Assembly: GCA_900543215.1 (NCBI GenBank) | Contig: UQQR01000027.1 | Location: forward strand, 1 to 21,040 | DNA: 21,040 bases | Origin: an uncultured Oscillospiraceae bacterium | GTDB taxonomy: Bacteria; Bacillota; Clostridia; Oscillospirales; Acutalibacteraceae | Direction of reading: 5' to 3' | In this document: positions 5,968 to 13,794 of the stretch, piece by piece | Position numbering within the stretch: the stretch's first letter is position 1 | How the letters are laid out: every line of letters begins with the position of its first letter | Notes under the pieces: model-generated | What the model saw: only the letters and a program-made list of their open reading frames with translations | What the model was told of the DNA's origin: nothing | Database searches by the model: none | Position numbers and translations under genes: made by a program

Positions 5968-8025
5968 ATGAAATACAAAACGCTGAAGCAATCCGATAAT
6001 AAAGTCCTTAAAATTAATAATTTATCGGGCGGTGCGGATTTTTCAGATCCCCGTTCGCAAATTTCCGAAAAAAAGCTTTCTAATGTTTTAAATATGGCAT
6101 ATACAGACGGGATAATTACCGCAAGACCCGGATTATATTCGGATGCCGCAAGCGTAATAGAATCGCACGCGCTTGATTACAGCAATATTTATACATATGA
6201 GTTTATCGGCGGAAAGGTCTCTGTAAACGGAGAAAGCAACGATGTTGTGGGTGTTATACAATTAACGGACAATTCCTCTTATTATCTTAAAATTTACTTT
6301 ATAGACGGCTCGGGCAACAAAAAATATACGGGTTCTCTTAATTTTCTGCGCTACGCAGACGATTGTTTTTACCAACCCGGTAAAATTGTTTTTTACAATG
6401 CTTCACCCGTTTCGGGCGGCGGAATATTTGCGTTTGTAACAACAAGGGATATATATAACAGCAAGGAAAGAAGCTACAGAATATACGAGATAAACAGTGA
6501 TCTTTCCTCATGGAACCAAATTACCGATTTTTATATACCGACGGTTTATATTAACGGCAGAGGCACCCGTTATGAGGAAGCAAAGGTTCAAGGCAATGCA
6601 TTTACCGGTCAGCCGAAATTTCTTGAGTCTATGAATATGCTGTCAAATCGCTTTAAGTGCTATTTTACCTCTGACGGATGCTCTTCATGCTTTCGTCTGC
6701 CTTTTTCGGGACTTTCGGATGATTCGGTTATTTGCCGTGTTTACGGGGCTCCGAACTATTATGTTGATTGGGTGATAGGAGCAAATACAAGCTCAAAGAC
6801 AGAAAAGTTTTATTCGGTGGATATAACGCTTAATGTTGACCGTGAAAAAGGAATTATATATTTCAGTGTGCCGTCAGGCGACTATGAGATACCTTCCGCA
6901 AGGCTGTATCATGAAAATAATATATGCGTTACCGCAAGCAAGATTACAGAAAACTCGTTTTCAAAGGGCACTGTTTGCACAAGCTGTGCGGTAAGCGGTT
7001 CGGGATTGGTCTTTTCGGGAGGAACCGACGGCGACAGAATTATAAGCGTATCACCGAAAAATCCGCTTTATTTTCCGTGTGATTCTTCAGCTGTTGTGGG
7101 GGAGAAAGGCACTAAAATAACAGCGCTTGTTTACCACAAAAACAGTATATACGCTTTTAAAAAGAATGAAGTATATTCTGTAAAAGTTAAAAAGGGCGAT
7201 ATAATCAGTTCCATTTCATTGCTTGCTGATGATGACGCAGTTTTTTACGATGACGATACATTTGAAATTTCAAAAATTTTCGGTAAAACAGGATGCGAAA
7301 GCGAGAATTCCTGCACGGTTTATAACGGATATCTCACATGGTTCGGTTCTGACCGCAAGGTATATAAACTGGATTCATCTTATAAGGTGACGGAACTTTC
7401 CGAGGATGTTAATTCCAAGATAGACAGTATCAAGAAAACCTCTTACAGCAGAGGCTTTTCGGCGGTTCTCGGAAAATACTATGCCTTGATTATCGGCTAC
7501 AAAGCGTTTATAATGGAGTACGGAAAGAATAAAGAACCTTGCTGGTATTTGTGGGATTTCGGCGACATAAGAGTTATCGGAGTTTATAACAATTCTGCCG
7601 AATCGAGGATTTTATGTGCCGGAAGCGACGAAAATGCCTTATATACGGCAAAGCTTTCGGGTGATAAGGATATTGATATAAGGCACGAAATGTCGCAGGA
7701 CTCGCCGACGCTCAATTCAGTAAATATACCGTGCAGTCTTTCTACCGCACATTTTGATTTCGGCAGTATTTGCGAAAAAAAGATATTAAACACTATTCTG
7801 CTTTCGATTGCATCCGAAGATTATGTGAAAATATATATAAACGGTAAATATTTTGACAGGATAAATCTTTCGGGCGCTCGGGCGGATTGTGTTTGCGGTG
7901 CGCTTAACACGGTAAAGCTTATTCCGCATATGTACGGAATAAACTCGGTTTACATAACACTTGAATCGGACAAAGGATTTTCCTTAGGCGAACTTGATAT
8001 AAGCTACGAAAAAACTCAAAATTAG
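5968..8025 (+). CDS. Large hub / packaged-DNA-stabilisation-like protein
   Basis: The protein has 685 residues and starts at ATG 5968 with GGGGTGA just upstream. The N-terminus has NLSGGADFSDPRSQISEKKLSNV and then DGIITARPGL. This is the characteristic opening of phage tail-hub and DNA-stabilisation proteins that fold as beta-propellers. The rest is a long run of short beta-strands rich in Tyr, Ser and Gly (for example LTWFGSDRKVYKLDSS and CWYLWDFGDIRVIGVY), also consistent with a propeller. A small beta domain ends the protein (about 590-685). In short-tailed phages such a protein closes the head vertex beneath the adaptor. No tail-fibre or enzymatic motif is visible. It is the last phage-type gene, and the lipoprotein gene follows after 14 nt. 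Confidence 0.5.
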   Translation: MKYKTLKQSDNKVLKINNLSGGADFSDPRSQISEKKLSNVLNMAYTDGIITARPGLYSDAASVIESHALDYSNIYTYEFIGGKVSVNGESNDVVGVIQLTDNSSYYLKIYFIDGSGNKKYTGSLNFLRYADDCFYQPGKIVFYNASPVSGGGIFAFVTTRDIYNSKERSYRIYEINSDLSSWNQITDFYIPTVYINGRGTRYEEAKVQGNAFTGQPKFLESMNMLSNRFKCYFTSDGCSSCFRLPFSGLSDDSVICRVYGAPNYYVDWVIGANTSSKTEKFYSVDITLNVDREKGIIYFSVPSGDYEIPSARLYHENNICVTASKITENSFSKGTVCTSCAVSGSGLVFSGGTDGDRIISVSPKNPLYFPCDSSAVVGEKGTKITALVYHKNSIYAFKKNEVYSVKVKKGDIISSISLLADDDAVFYDDDTFEISKIFGKTGCESENSCTVYNGYLTWFGSDRKVYKLDSSYKVTELSEDVNSKIDSIKKTSYSRGFSAVLGKYYALIIGYKAFIMEYGKNKEPCWYLWDFGDIRVIGVYNNSAESRILCAGSDENALYTAKLSGDKDIDIRHEMSQDSPTLNSVNIPCSLSTAHFDFGSICEKKILNTILLSIASEDYVKIYINGKYFDRINLSGARADCVCGALNTVKLIPHMYGINSVYITLESDKGFSLGELDISYEKTQN

Positions 8026-8039
8026 AACGGAGAAAAACA

Positions 8040-9242
8040 ATGAAAAAGATCCTTGCTGTTTTGCTTACAGCCGTACTGCTTGCCGGATGCGCAGCCGGCA
8101 CACCGAAAAATAACGAAAGCACCGAGGAAGATTATACTACGGGCAAATATCATGATACGGCGGTAAGGGGAGTATGGATTTCTTTCAGTGAAATAAATTC
8201 AATGTTACAAAGCCCCGATGGCTTTAAAGCCGCGTTTTCAGCGGCGGTTTCAAACTGCTCTGAGCTCGGAATAAATGAAATATATATTCATGTAAGAGCG
8301 TATTGCGATTCGCTTTACCCGTCGGAGCTGTTTCCGCTTACGGATGACGCAAAGGGTCTTGATTACGACGCCTTTGCTTATGCGCTTGAGCTGTGCCATT
8401 CTGCGGGGATTAAAGTACACGCATGGATAAATCCGTATCGGGTTCTTTCAAGCAGCGAGGATATAGAAAAGGCAGGACAGGACAGTCCTGCTTACAAATG
8501 GCTGAATGACGACGATGCTGATAACGATTTGAATGTTATAAAATATAAAGGCATATATCTTAATCCCGCACAGGACGAGGTAAGGAAACTTATAATAAAC
8601 GGTGTAAAGGAAATTGTTTCAAAATATGCGGTTGACGGTATTCATCTCGACGATTATTTTTATCCTACCGCCGACCCCGAATTTGACAGAACAAGCTACG
8701 AAAAATACTGCGCAGATGCGCAAAAACCGCTTTCTCTTGCGGAATGGCGCCGTTCAAATGTGAATATGATGATTTCGGGATGCTATAACGCCGTGAAATT
8801 TGAAAACAAAAATACCGAGTTTTCAGTAAGTCCTATGGCGTCTGTGGATAAAAATTATAATGAACTGTTTGCCGATGTAAGGGAATGGATAAAATGCGGA
8901 TATATAGATTACATAATACCTCAGCTTTATTTCGGCTATGAATATCCCGATGATGAGTTTGAATTTGAAAACTTGCTCAAAGAATGGATAAAGCTCTCAA
9001 AAATAAACGGGAGTGTCGGGCTTAAAATAGGTCTGTCGCCCTACAAAATCAATCCCACACTTGAGGCTGATAAGGCGGAGTGGGAAAACGGGACCGATAT
9101 AATATCCCGTCAGGCGCTTGAGTGCCGAAAAAACGGCAATGTGAGCGGATATGTTTTATTTTCGTATTCGTCGCTGTTTTCACAAGAAGAAGTAAACACG
9201 CTTCAAAGGGAAAATCTTAAAAATGCAATAACAACAAAATAA
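8040..9242 (+). CDS. GHL10 (DUF187) family glycosyl-hydrolase-like lipoprotein
   Basis: This is a 400-residue exported lipoprotein. The signal peptide MKKILAVLLTAVLLAGC has a lipobox LAGC with the lipid-modified Cys at position 17. The mature part is a TIM-barrel of the GHL10 family. RGVWISFSEIN opens the barrel, YIHVRAYCDSLYPSE and VKVHAWINPYRV-type strands follow, then DGIHLDDYFYP with D204/D205, the likely acidic site, and later IIPQLYFGYEYPD. Known relatives include E. coli DigH, which cleaves peptide-free peptidoglycan glycan strands. A wall-glycan substrate is plausible here but not shown. The start at ATG 8040 follows GGAGAAAA. Only 14 nt separate it from the phage-type gene, with no terminator between, so it is probably on the same transcript. 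It ends that transcript at the terminator 9261-9306. Confidence 0.85.
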   Translation: MKKILAVLLTAVLLAGCAAGTPKNNESTEEDYTTGKYHDTAVRGVWISFSEINSMLQSPDGFKAAFSAAVSNCSELGINEIYIHVRAYCDSLYPSELFPLTDDAKGLDYDAFAYALELCHSAGIKVHAWINPYRVLSSSEDIEKAGQDSPAYKWLNDDDADNDLNVIKYKGIYLNPAQDEVRKLIINGVKEIVSKYAVDGIHLDDYFYPTADPEFDRTSYEKYCADAQKPLSLAEWRRSNVNMMISGCYNAVKFENKNTEFSVSPMASVDKNYNELFADVREWIKCGYIDYIIPQLYFGYEYPDDEFEFENLLKEWIKLSKINGSVGLKIGLSPYKINPTLEADKAEWENGTDIISRQALECRKNGNVSGYVLFSYSSLFSQEEVNTLQRENLKNAITTK

Positions 9243-9260
9243 GCTTAAAACACGGGAAAG

Positions 9261-9306
9261 ATGCCGCTGTGAATTAATTTATTCACGGCGGCATTTTGTT
9301 TTTTCG
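9261..9306 (+). terminator. Strong intrinsic terminator closing the phage-type cassette
   Basis: ATGCCGCTGTGAAT (9261-9274) pairs with ATTCACGGCGGCAT (9281-9294) along 14 bp with a single G-U wobble. The loop is 6 nt and a TTTGTTTTTT tract follows. It ends the transcript carrying the lipoprotein and insulates the glycogen genes. The interval from here to 9412 shows no gene; it holds a small GGAAA/TTTCC palindrome near 9372-9384 and is otherwise AT-rich. Confidence 0.9.
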
Positions 9307-9412
9307 GGTTGTATTTTTGCTTTATTATTCCAAATATGTCGATACTTGTGGAAATATAACAAATCTTGTTCGGAAATTTTTTCCTTGCTTTCAGACTTTT
9401 AACAAAAATAGC

Positions 9413-9441
9413 TTGAAAACTAACAAAAAAGTTGCTATAAT
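9413..9441 (+). promoter_or_regulatory. Sigma-A-type promoter of the glycogen operon
   Basis: TTGAAA (9413-9418) and TATAAT (9436-9441) are separated by exactly 17 nt. TG at 9433-9434 gives an extended -10. The expected start of transcription is near 9448, leaving a leader of about 47 nt before glgB. Confidence 0.9.
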
Positions 9442-9494
9442 AAAACCGTAAAACAAAAATCCCGTACCGTATTGGGAAAATGAAGAGGTGCAGC

Positions 9495-11366
9495 ATGAAA
9501 GAATTTAAAAATAAATTCGTTTCCGGAAAGGCTTTTGACGCCTATAAATTTCTCGGCTCTTTTTTAAGGGGCAATACGGCGGTTTTTCGGGTTTGGGCGC
9601 CTAATGCAAAAACGGTTTCCGTTGTGGGCGATTTTAATGAGTGGAATATCGATACCGACCGCATGGAGAATATCGGAGACGGCATTTGGGAAAAGAAAAT
9701 AAAGGGTCTTAAGCAGTACGATATTTACAAATATGCGGTTACGGGACCTCACGGAACGGTTATACTTAAATCCGACCCGTACGCAAGGCATTACGAAACA
9801 GCTCCGTCAAATGCTTCTAAGCTTTATAAATCAAGCTACAAATGGAACGATCAGGAATGGGTTTCGCATAAAAACGGGGTTAATATATACGAATCTCCCG
9901 TAAATATCTACGAGGTTCACGCAGGCTCATGGAAACGTTTTGAGGATGGGAATACATACGATTATGTAACTCTTGCCAAAGAGCTTTCGGAATATGTTAA
10001 GAAGATGAATTATACCCATGTTGAGCTGATGCCGATAACGGAATATCCGTATGAGGGCTCGTGGGGATATCAGGTTTCGGGTTATTTTGCGCCGACCTCA
10101 CGCTACGGCACGCCGGATGATTTCAAAAAGTTTGTGGATATAATGCATCAGAACGGAATCGGCGTAATTCTCGATTGGGTTCCTGCTCATTTTCCAAAGG
10201 ACGGATTCGGTCTTTACCGCTTTGACGGAACGCCCTGTTACGAATACGCAGACCCAAGAAAGGGCGAGCATAAGGAATGGGGCACTGTGGTGTTCGACTA
10301 CGGCAAGCCGCAGGTTAAAAGCTTTCTTATTTCGAGCGCGGTATATTGGCTTAAGGAGTACCACGCCGACGGACTCAGAGTAGACGCAGTCGCTTCAATG
10401 CTGTATCTTGATTACGGCAGACAGGGGAGCGAGTGGATTCCCAATTCCTACGGCGGAAGAGAAAATCTTGAGGCGGTGGAATTTTTAAAGGAAGTAAATT
10501 CGGCTGCGTTTTCGGCAGACCCGTCTGTTATGATGATAGCGGAGGAATCGACCGCTTGGCCGCTTGTAACAAAGCCGCCGCATGACGGAGGACTCGGGTT
10601 TAATTTCAAATGGAATATGGGTTGGATGAACGATATGCTCCGTTATATGTCGCTTGACCCGTATTTCCGTAAGGACAATCACGATTGCCTTACCTTTTCT
10701 TTCTTCTATGCGTTTTCAGAGAACTTTATTCTTCCCATATCTCACGATGAGGTAGTACACGGCAAATGCTCAATGATAGAGAAAATGCCGGGCGAATATG
10801 ATATGAAATTTGCGTCTCTCCGTGCTTTCTATGCCTATATGGCGGCGCACCCCGGTAAAAAGCTTTTGTTTATGGGACAGGAGTTCGCGCAGTTTATCGA
10901 ATGGAATTACAAAAACGAGCTTGATTGGCTGTTGCTTGATTACGACGCGCATAAGAATATGCAACGCTATGTGTCTGAGCTTAATAAGCTTTATTTGAAG
11001 ACATCCGAATTTTGGGAAATCGATTATTCGTGGGACGGTTTCGGTTGGATTTCAAATGATGACAATACTCAAAGCATAATCGCTTTCAGGCGTATTGATA
11101 AATCGGGTAATGAAATCATAACCATCTGCAATTTCGTGCCTGTTGCCCGTGAAAACTACCGTATCGGTGTTCCGAAAAAAGGCACATATAAGCGTATTTT
11201 CTGCTCGGAAAGTGAAAAATACGGCGGTATGGTAAGTGCAGGAGCTAAGAGCTATAAGAGTGAAAGCGTGCCTATGCACGGCTTCGAAAATTCGGTTGCG
11301 CTTGATATACCGGCAATGTCGGTAAGCTATTTCAAGGTGCCGGCGGCAAGACCCAAAAAAAAGTAA
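9495..11366 (+). CDS. glgB: 1,4-alpha-glucan (glycogen) branching enzyme
   Basis: This enzyme moves alpha-1,4 glucan segments to alpha-1,6 positions during cytoplasmic glycogen synthesis. ATG 9495 follows GAGGTG (9485-9490), giving 623 residues; an in-frame ATG at 9480 has no ribosome site. Domains in order are an N-terminal CBM48 (about 17-105, VFRVWAPNAKTVSVVGDFNEWN), a GH13 barrel, and a C-terminal beta domain. The catalytic residues are all visible: nucleophile D297 (DGLRVDAV), acid/base E350 (IAEEST) and stabiliser D418 (ISHDEVVHGK). The short N-terminus without an extra N1 module is the usual Firmicutes form. It is the first gene of the glgBCDA unit. Confidence 0.97.
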   Translation: MKEFKNKFVSGKAFDAYKFLGSFLRGNTAVFRVWAPNAKTVSVVGDFNEWNIDTDRMENIGDGIWEKKIKGLKQYDIYKYAVTGPHGTVILKSDPYARHYETAPSNASKLYKSSYKWNDQEWVSHKNGVNIYESPVNIYEVHAGSWKRFEDGNTYDYVTLAKELSEYVKKMNYTHVELMPITEYPYEGSWGYQVSGYFAPTSRYGTPDDFKKFVDIMHQNGIGVILDWVPAHFPKDGFGLYRFDGTPCYEYADPRKGEHKEWGTVVFDYGKPQVKSFLISSAVYWLKEYHADGLRVDAVASMLYLDYGRQGSEWIPNSYGGRENLEAVEFLKEVNSAAFSADPSVMMIAEESTAWPLVTKPPHDGGLGFNFKWNMGWMNDMLRYMSLDPYFRKDNHDCLTFSFFYAFSENFILPISHDEVVHGKCSMIEKMPGEYDMKFASLRAFYAYMAAHPGKKLLFMGQEFAQFIEWNYKNELDWLLLDYDAHKNMQRYVSELNKLYLKTSEFWEIDYSWDGFGWISNDDNTQSIIAFRRIDKSGNEIITICNFVPVARENYRIGVPKKGTYKRIFCSESEKYGGMVSAGAKSYKSESVPMHGFENSVALDIPAMSVSYFKVPAARPKKK

Positions 11367-11439
11367 TAAATAAAAGACTTGTACAATAAGATTAATTGCT
11401 ACTTGAAGTCTTAAAATTCAGTGTGTCAGGAGTGTTACA

Positions 11440-12654
11440 ATGAAAAGCAAAAAATGCGTTGCTATGCTTCTTGCCGGCGGACAAGGAAGCAGACTCGGTG
11501 TATTGACCAGTAAAATCGCAAAGCCTGCTGTTCCCTACGGCGGCAAATACCGTATTATTGATTTTCCGCTTTCAAACTGCGCTAACTCGGGAATTGACAC
11601 TGTCGGTATTCTTACGCAGTACAAGCCGCTTGAGCTTAACGATTATGTAGGCTCGGGAAAGCCGTGGGACCTTGACAGAACAAGCGGCGGCGTTCATATA
11701 CTTCCGCCGTATCAAGGTCAGCAGGGCGGAAATTGGTATAAGGGAACCGCAAACGCAATATACCAGAATATTGAATTTATCGAACGCTATAATCCCGAAT
11801 ATGTGCTTGTGCTTTCGGGCGACCATATTTACAAAATGGATTATTCCAAGATGATAAAGGCTCACGAAGAAGCTAAAGCCGCCTGTACCATTGCGGTGCT
11901 TGAGGTAACTATGGAGGAAGCGTCCCGTTTCGGTATAATGAATACAAAGGAAGACGGAACCATTTACGAGTTTGAAGAAAAGCCTAAAAATCCGAAAAGC
12001 AATTTAGCTTCAATGGGTATTTATGTTTTTACCTGGCAAAAGCTTAAAAAGTATCTTACCGAGGACGAGTCCAACCCCTCCTCATCAAACGATTTCGGCA
12101 AGGATGTTATACCTTCAATGCTTAATTCGGGCGAGCTTTTGAAGGTTTACCGCTTTAATGACTACTGGAAGGATGTGGGAACGGTAAATTCTTTGTGGGA
12201 AGCAAACCTCGATTTGCTCAACCCGAAAATCGACCTTAATCTTGCCGACCAGAATTGGCGTATTTACTCACGCACAACCGGTATGCCGCCCCAGTACATT
12301 TCCGATACCGCAAATGTTGAAAACTCTCTTGTGACAGACGGTTGCGAGGTTGAGGGCAGACTTGATTATTCCATACTTTTCGAGAATGTAAGGGTGGAAA
12401 AGGGCGCAAGTGTAGAGTATTCTCTTGTAATGCCGGGCGCCGTTATCAAAAAGGGCGCAAAGGTTCGTTACTCAATAATAGCGGAGGACGCCGTGATAGG
12501 CGAAAATGCCGTGATAGGCGAGGATCCTGCTGTTTACGGCTCCGAGGATTGGGGAATTACCGTGATAGGAGACAGGCTTACTGTCGGTAAAAAAGCCGTT
12601 ATTAAGCCTGACAGAATGATAACCGAAAATGTAAGAGAGGAGGAAGTGAAATGA
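11440..12654 (+). CDS. glgC: Glucose-1-phosphate adenylyltransferase, catalytic subunit
   Basis: It makes ADP-glucose from ATP and glucose-1-phosphate, the committed step of bacterial glycogen synthesis. It has 404 residues and starts at ATG 11440, with AGGAGTG upstream. The nucleotidyltransferase signature LAGGQGSRLGVLT (11-23) and KPAVPYGGKYRIIDF are complete. So are YKGTANAIYQN and SGDHIYKMDY with D128. The C-terminal left-handed beta-helix has hexapeptide repeats (AVIGENAVIGED near 349-360), visible in the DNA as a short near-repeat. In Firmicutes GlgC pairs with GlgD, which is the next gene and overlaps it by ATGA. The 73-nt gap after glgB is the longest in the operon but shows no convincing promoter or terminator. 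Confidence 0.97.
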   Translation: MKSKKCVAMLLAGGQGSRLGVLTSKIAKPAVPYGGKYRIIDFPLSNCANSGIDTVGILTQYKPLELNDYVGSGKPWDLDRTSGGVHILPPYQGQQGGNWYKGTANAIYQNIEFIERYNPEYVLVLSGDHIYKMDYSKMIKAHEEAKAACTIAVLEVTMEEASRFGIMNTKEDGTIYEFEEKPKNPKSNLASMGIYVFTWQKLKKYLTEDESNPSSSNDFGKDVIPSMLNSGELLKVYRFNDYWKDVGTVNSLWEANLDLLNPKIDLNLADQNWRIYSRTTGMPPQYISDTANVENSLVTDGCEVEGRLDYSILFENVRVEKGASVEYSLVMPGAVIKKGAKVRYSIIAEDAVIGENAVIGEDPAVYGSEDWGITVIGDRLTVGKKAVIKPDRMITENVREEEVK

Positions 12655-13769
12655 GGACTTCGGCAGTTGCGGGAATAGTTTTCGCAAATATTAACGATAA
12701 TCTCTTAAAAAAGCTTACAGCCAAAAGGTCTTTTGCGTCGGTTCCGTTCGGGGCAAGATACCGTATTGTTGACTTTTCGCTTTCAAGCCTTGTAAACGCC
12801 GGCGTATCAAGCGTAGGTATTATAACAAAAGAAAATTACCGTTCGCTTATGGACCATGTGGGCAACGGAGTTTATTGGGATCTTGACCGCAAAAACGGCG
12901 GACTTTATTTGCTTCCGCCGTACCTTACAAGCGGAACAAAGAGATATACCGGCACGGTAGACGCTCTCCACGGCGCTATCGATTACATAGACAGATGCAA
13001 TGCGGAGAATATAGTGCTTTGCAGAGCCGACTCGGTAGCAAATGTCGATATCGGCGCGGCGGTTGAGTCGCATATCGAAAAGGGCGCCGATGTTACATTT
13101 GTTTACCACAACGGCGAGCCGCCCGTTAATAATGAAGAAACCATATATCCGTTATTCGGAAGCGGAAAGCGGATAAAGGAAATGAAATTCGGACTTAAAT
13201 CGTCTGAAAAGACCGATTACTGCATAGGTGTTGCGGTTATTTCAAGAAAGCTTTTAATGTCGCTTGTTACCGAAGGGTACGAGGACGGCGCGGTAAGCTT
13301 CACAAAAGATATTGTGGCAAAGAACATCGGTAAGCTTAAGGTATACGGCTTTGAGCATAAGGAATTTGTCAAGGTATTTGACGGCATGGATTCCTATTAT
13401 AAGGCAAGTATGGATTTGCTTGATTCCGATGTCCGCCGTCAGCTGTTCAACAATAACAGACCTGTATTTACAAAAACCCGTGACGATATGCCAACACGCT
13501 ACGGCACAAAGTCCGAGGTTAAAAATTGCTTAATTGCGGACGGCTGCGTTATAAACGGCACTGTAAGAAACAGCGTGCTGTTCAGGGGCGTTACCGTTGA
13601 AAAGGACGCGGTTGTTGAAAATTGTATTTTAATGCAGGAAACGGCAGTCGGCGAGGGTGCGCAGATAGATAATGTTATTGCAGACAAAAATGCCGTTATC
13701 GGTGAAAAAATGGTGCTTAAGGGCACACCGGAAAAGTGTTTCTTTATTAAGAAAAATCAGGTGCTTTAA
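12651..13769 (+). CDS. glgD: GlgD, regulatory subunit of ADP-glucose pyrophosphorylase
   Basis: This 372-residue paralogue of GlgC starts at ATG 12651 inside the glgC stop (ATGA overlap). It keeps the sugar-fold pattern FGARYRIVDFSLSSLVNAGV and the WDLDRKNGGLYLLPPY segment. It has lost the nucleotide-binding GGxGxRL loop, replaced by VFANINDNLL. The catalytic GDHIYKMD is replaced by RADSVANVD. This is the known GlgD pattern: a non-catalytic partner that shapes allosteric control of the heterotetramer, as studied in Geobacillus and Ruminococcus. The C-terminus has the beta-helix repeats. Overlap with glgC supports balanced production of the two subunits. Confidence 0.95.
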   Translation: MRTSAVAGIVFANINDNLLKKLTAKRSFASVPFGARYRIVDFSLSSLVNAGVSSVGIITKENYRSLMDHVGNGVYWDLDRKNGGLYLLPPYLTSGTKRYTGTVDALHGAIDYIDRCNAENIVLCRADSVANVDIGAAVESHIEKGADVTFVYHNGEPPVNNEETIYPLFGSGKRIKEMKFGLKSSEKTDYCIGVAVISRKLLMSLVTEGYEDGAVSFTKDIVAKNIGKLKVYGFEHKEFVKVFDGMDSYYKASMDLLDSDVRRQLFNNNRPVFTKTRDDMPTRYGTKSEVKNCLIADGCVINGTVRNSVLFRGVTVEKDAVVENCILMQETAVGEGAQIDNVIADKNAVIGEKMVLKGTPEKCFFIKKNQVL

Positions 13770-13794
13770 AAGCAGAACAGAATGGAGATTAACT

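Noticed and set aside
11374..11412. Possible terminator between glgB and glgC (AAGACTT/AAGTCTT)
   Set aside because: Only 7 bp with a 25-nt loop and no T tract; it is too weak to separate the operon.
12478..12532. Tandem DNA repeat in glgC (GCCGTGATAGGCGA-type unit twice)
   Set aside because: It encodes two hexapeptide turns of the left-handed beta-helix, so it is coding structure, not a separate repeat element.
13672..13794. Longer glgA frame starting inside glgD
   Set aside because: ATG 13795 has its own GGAG site and gives the standard MKVLFASSEAYPF start and family length.
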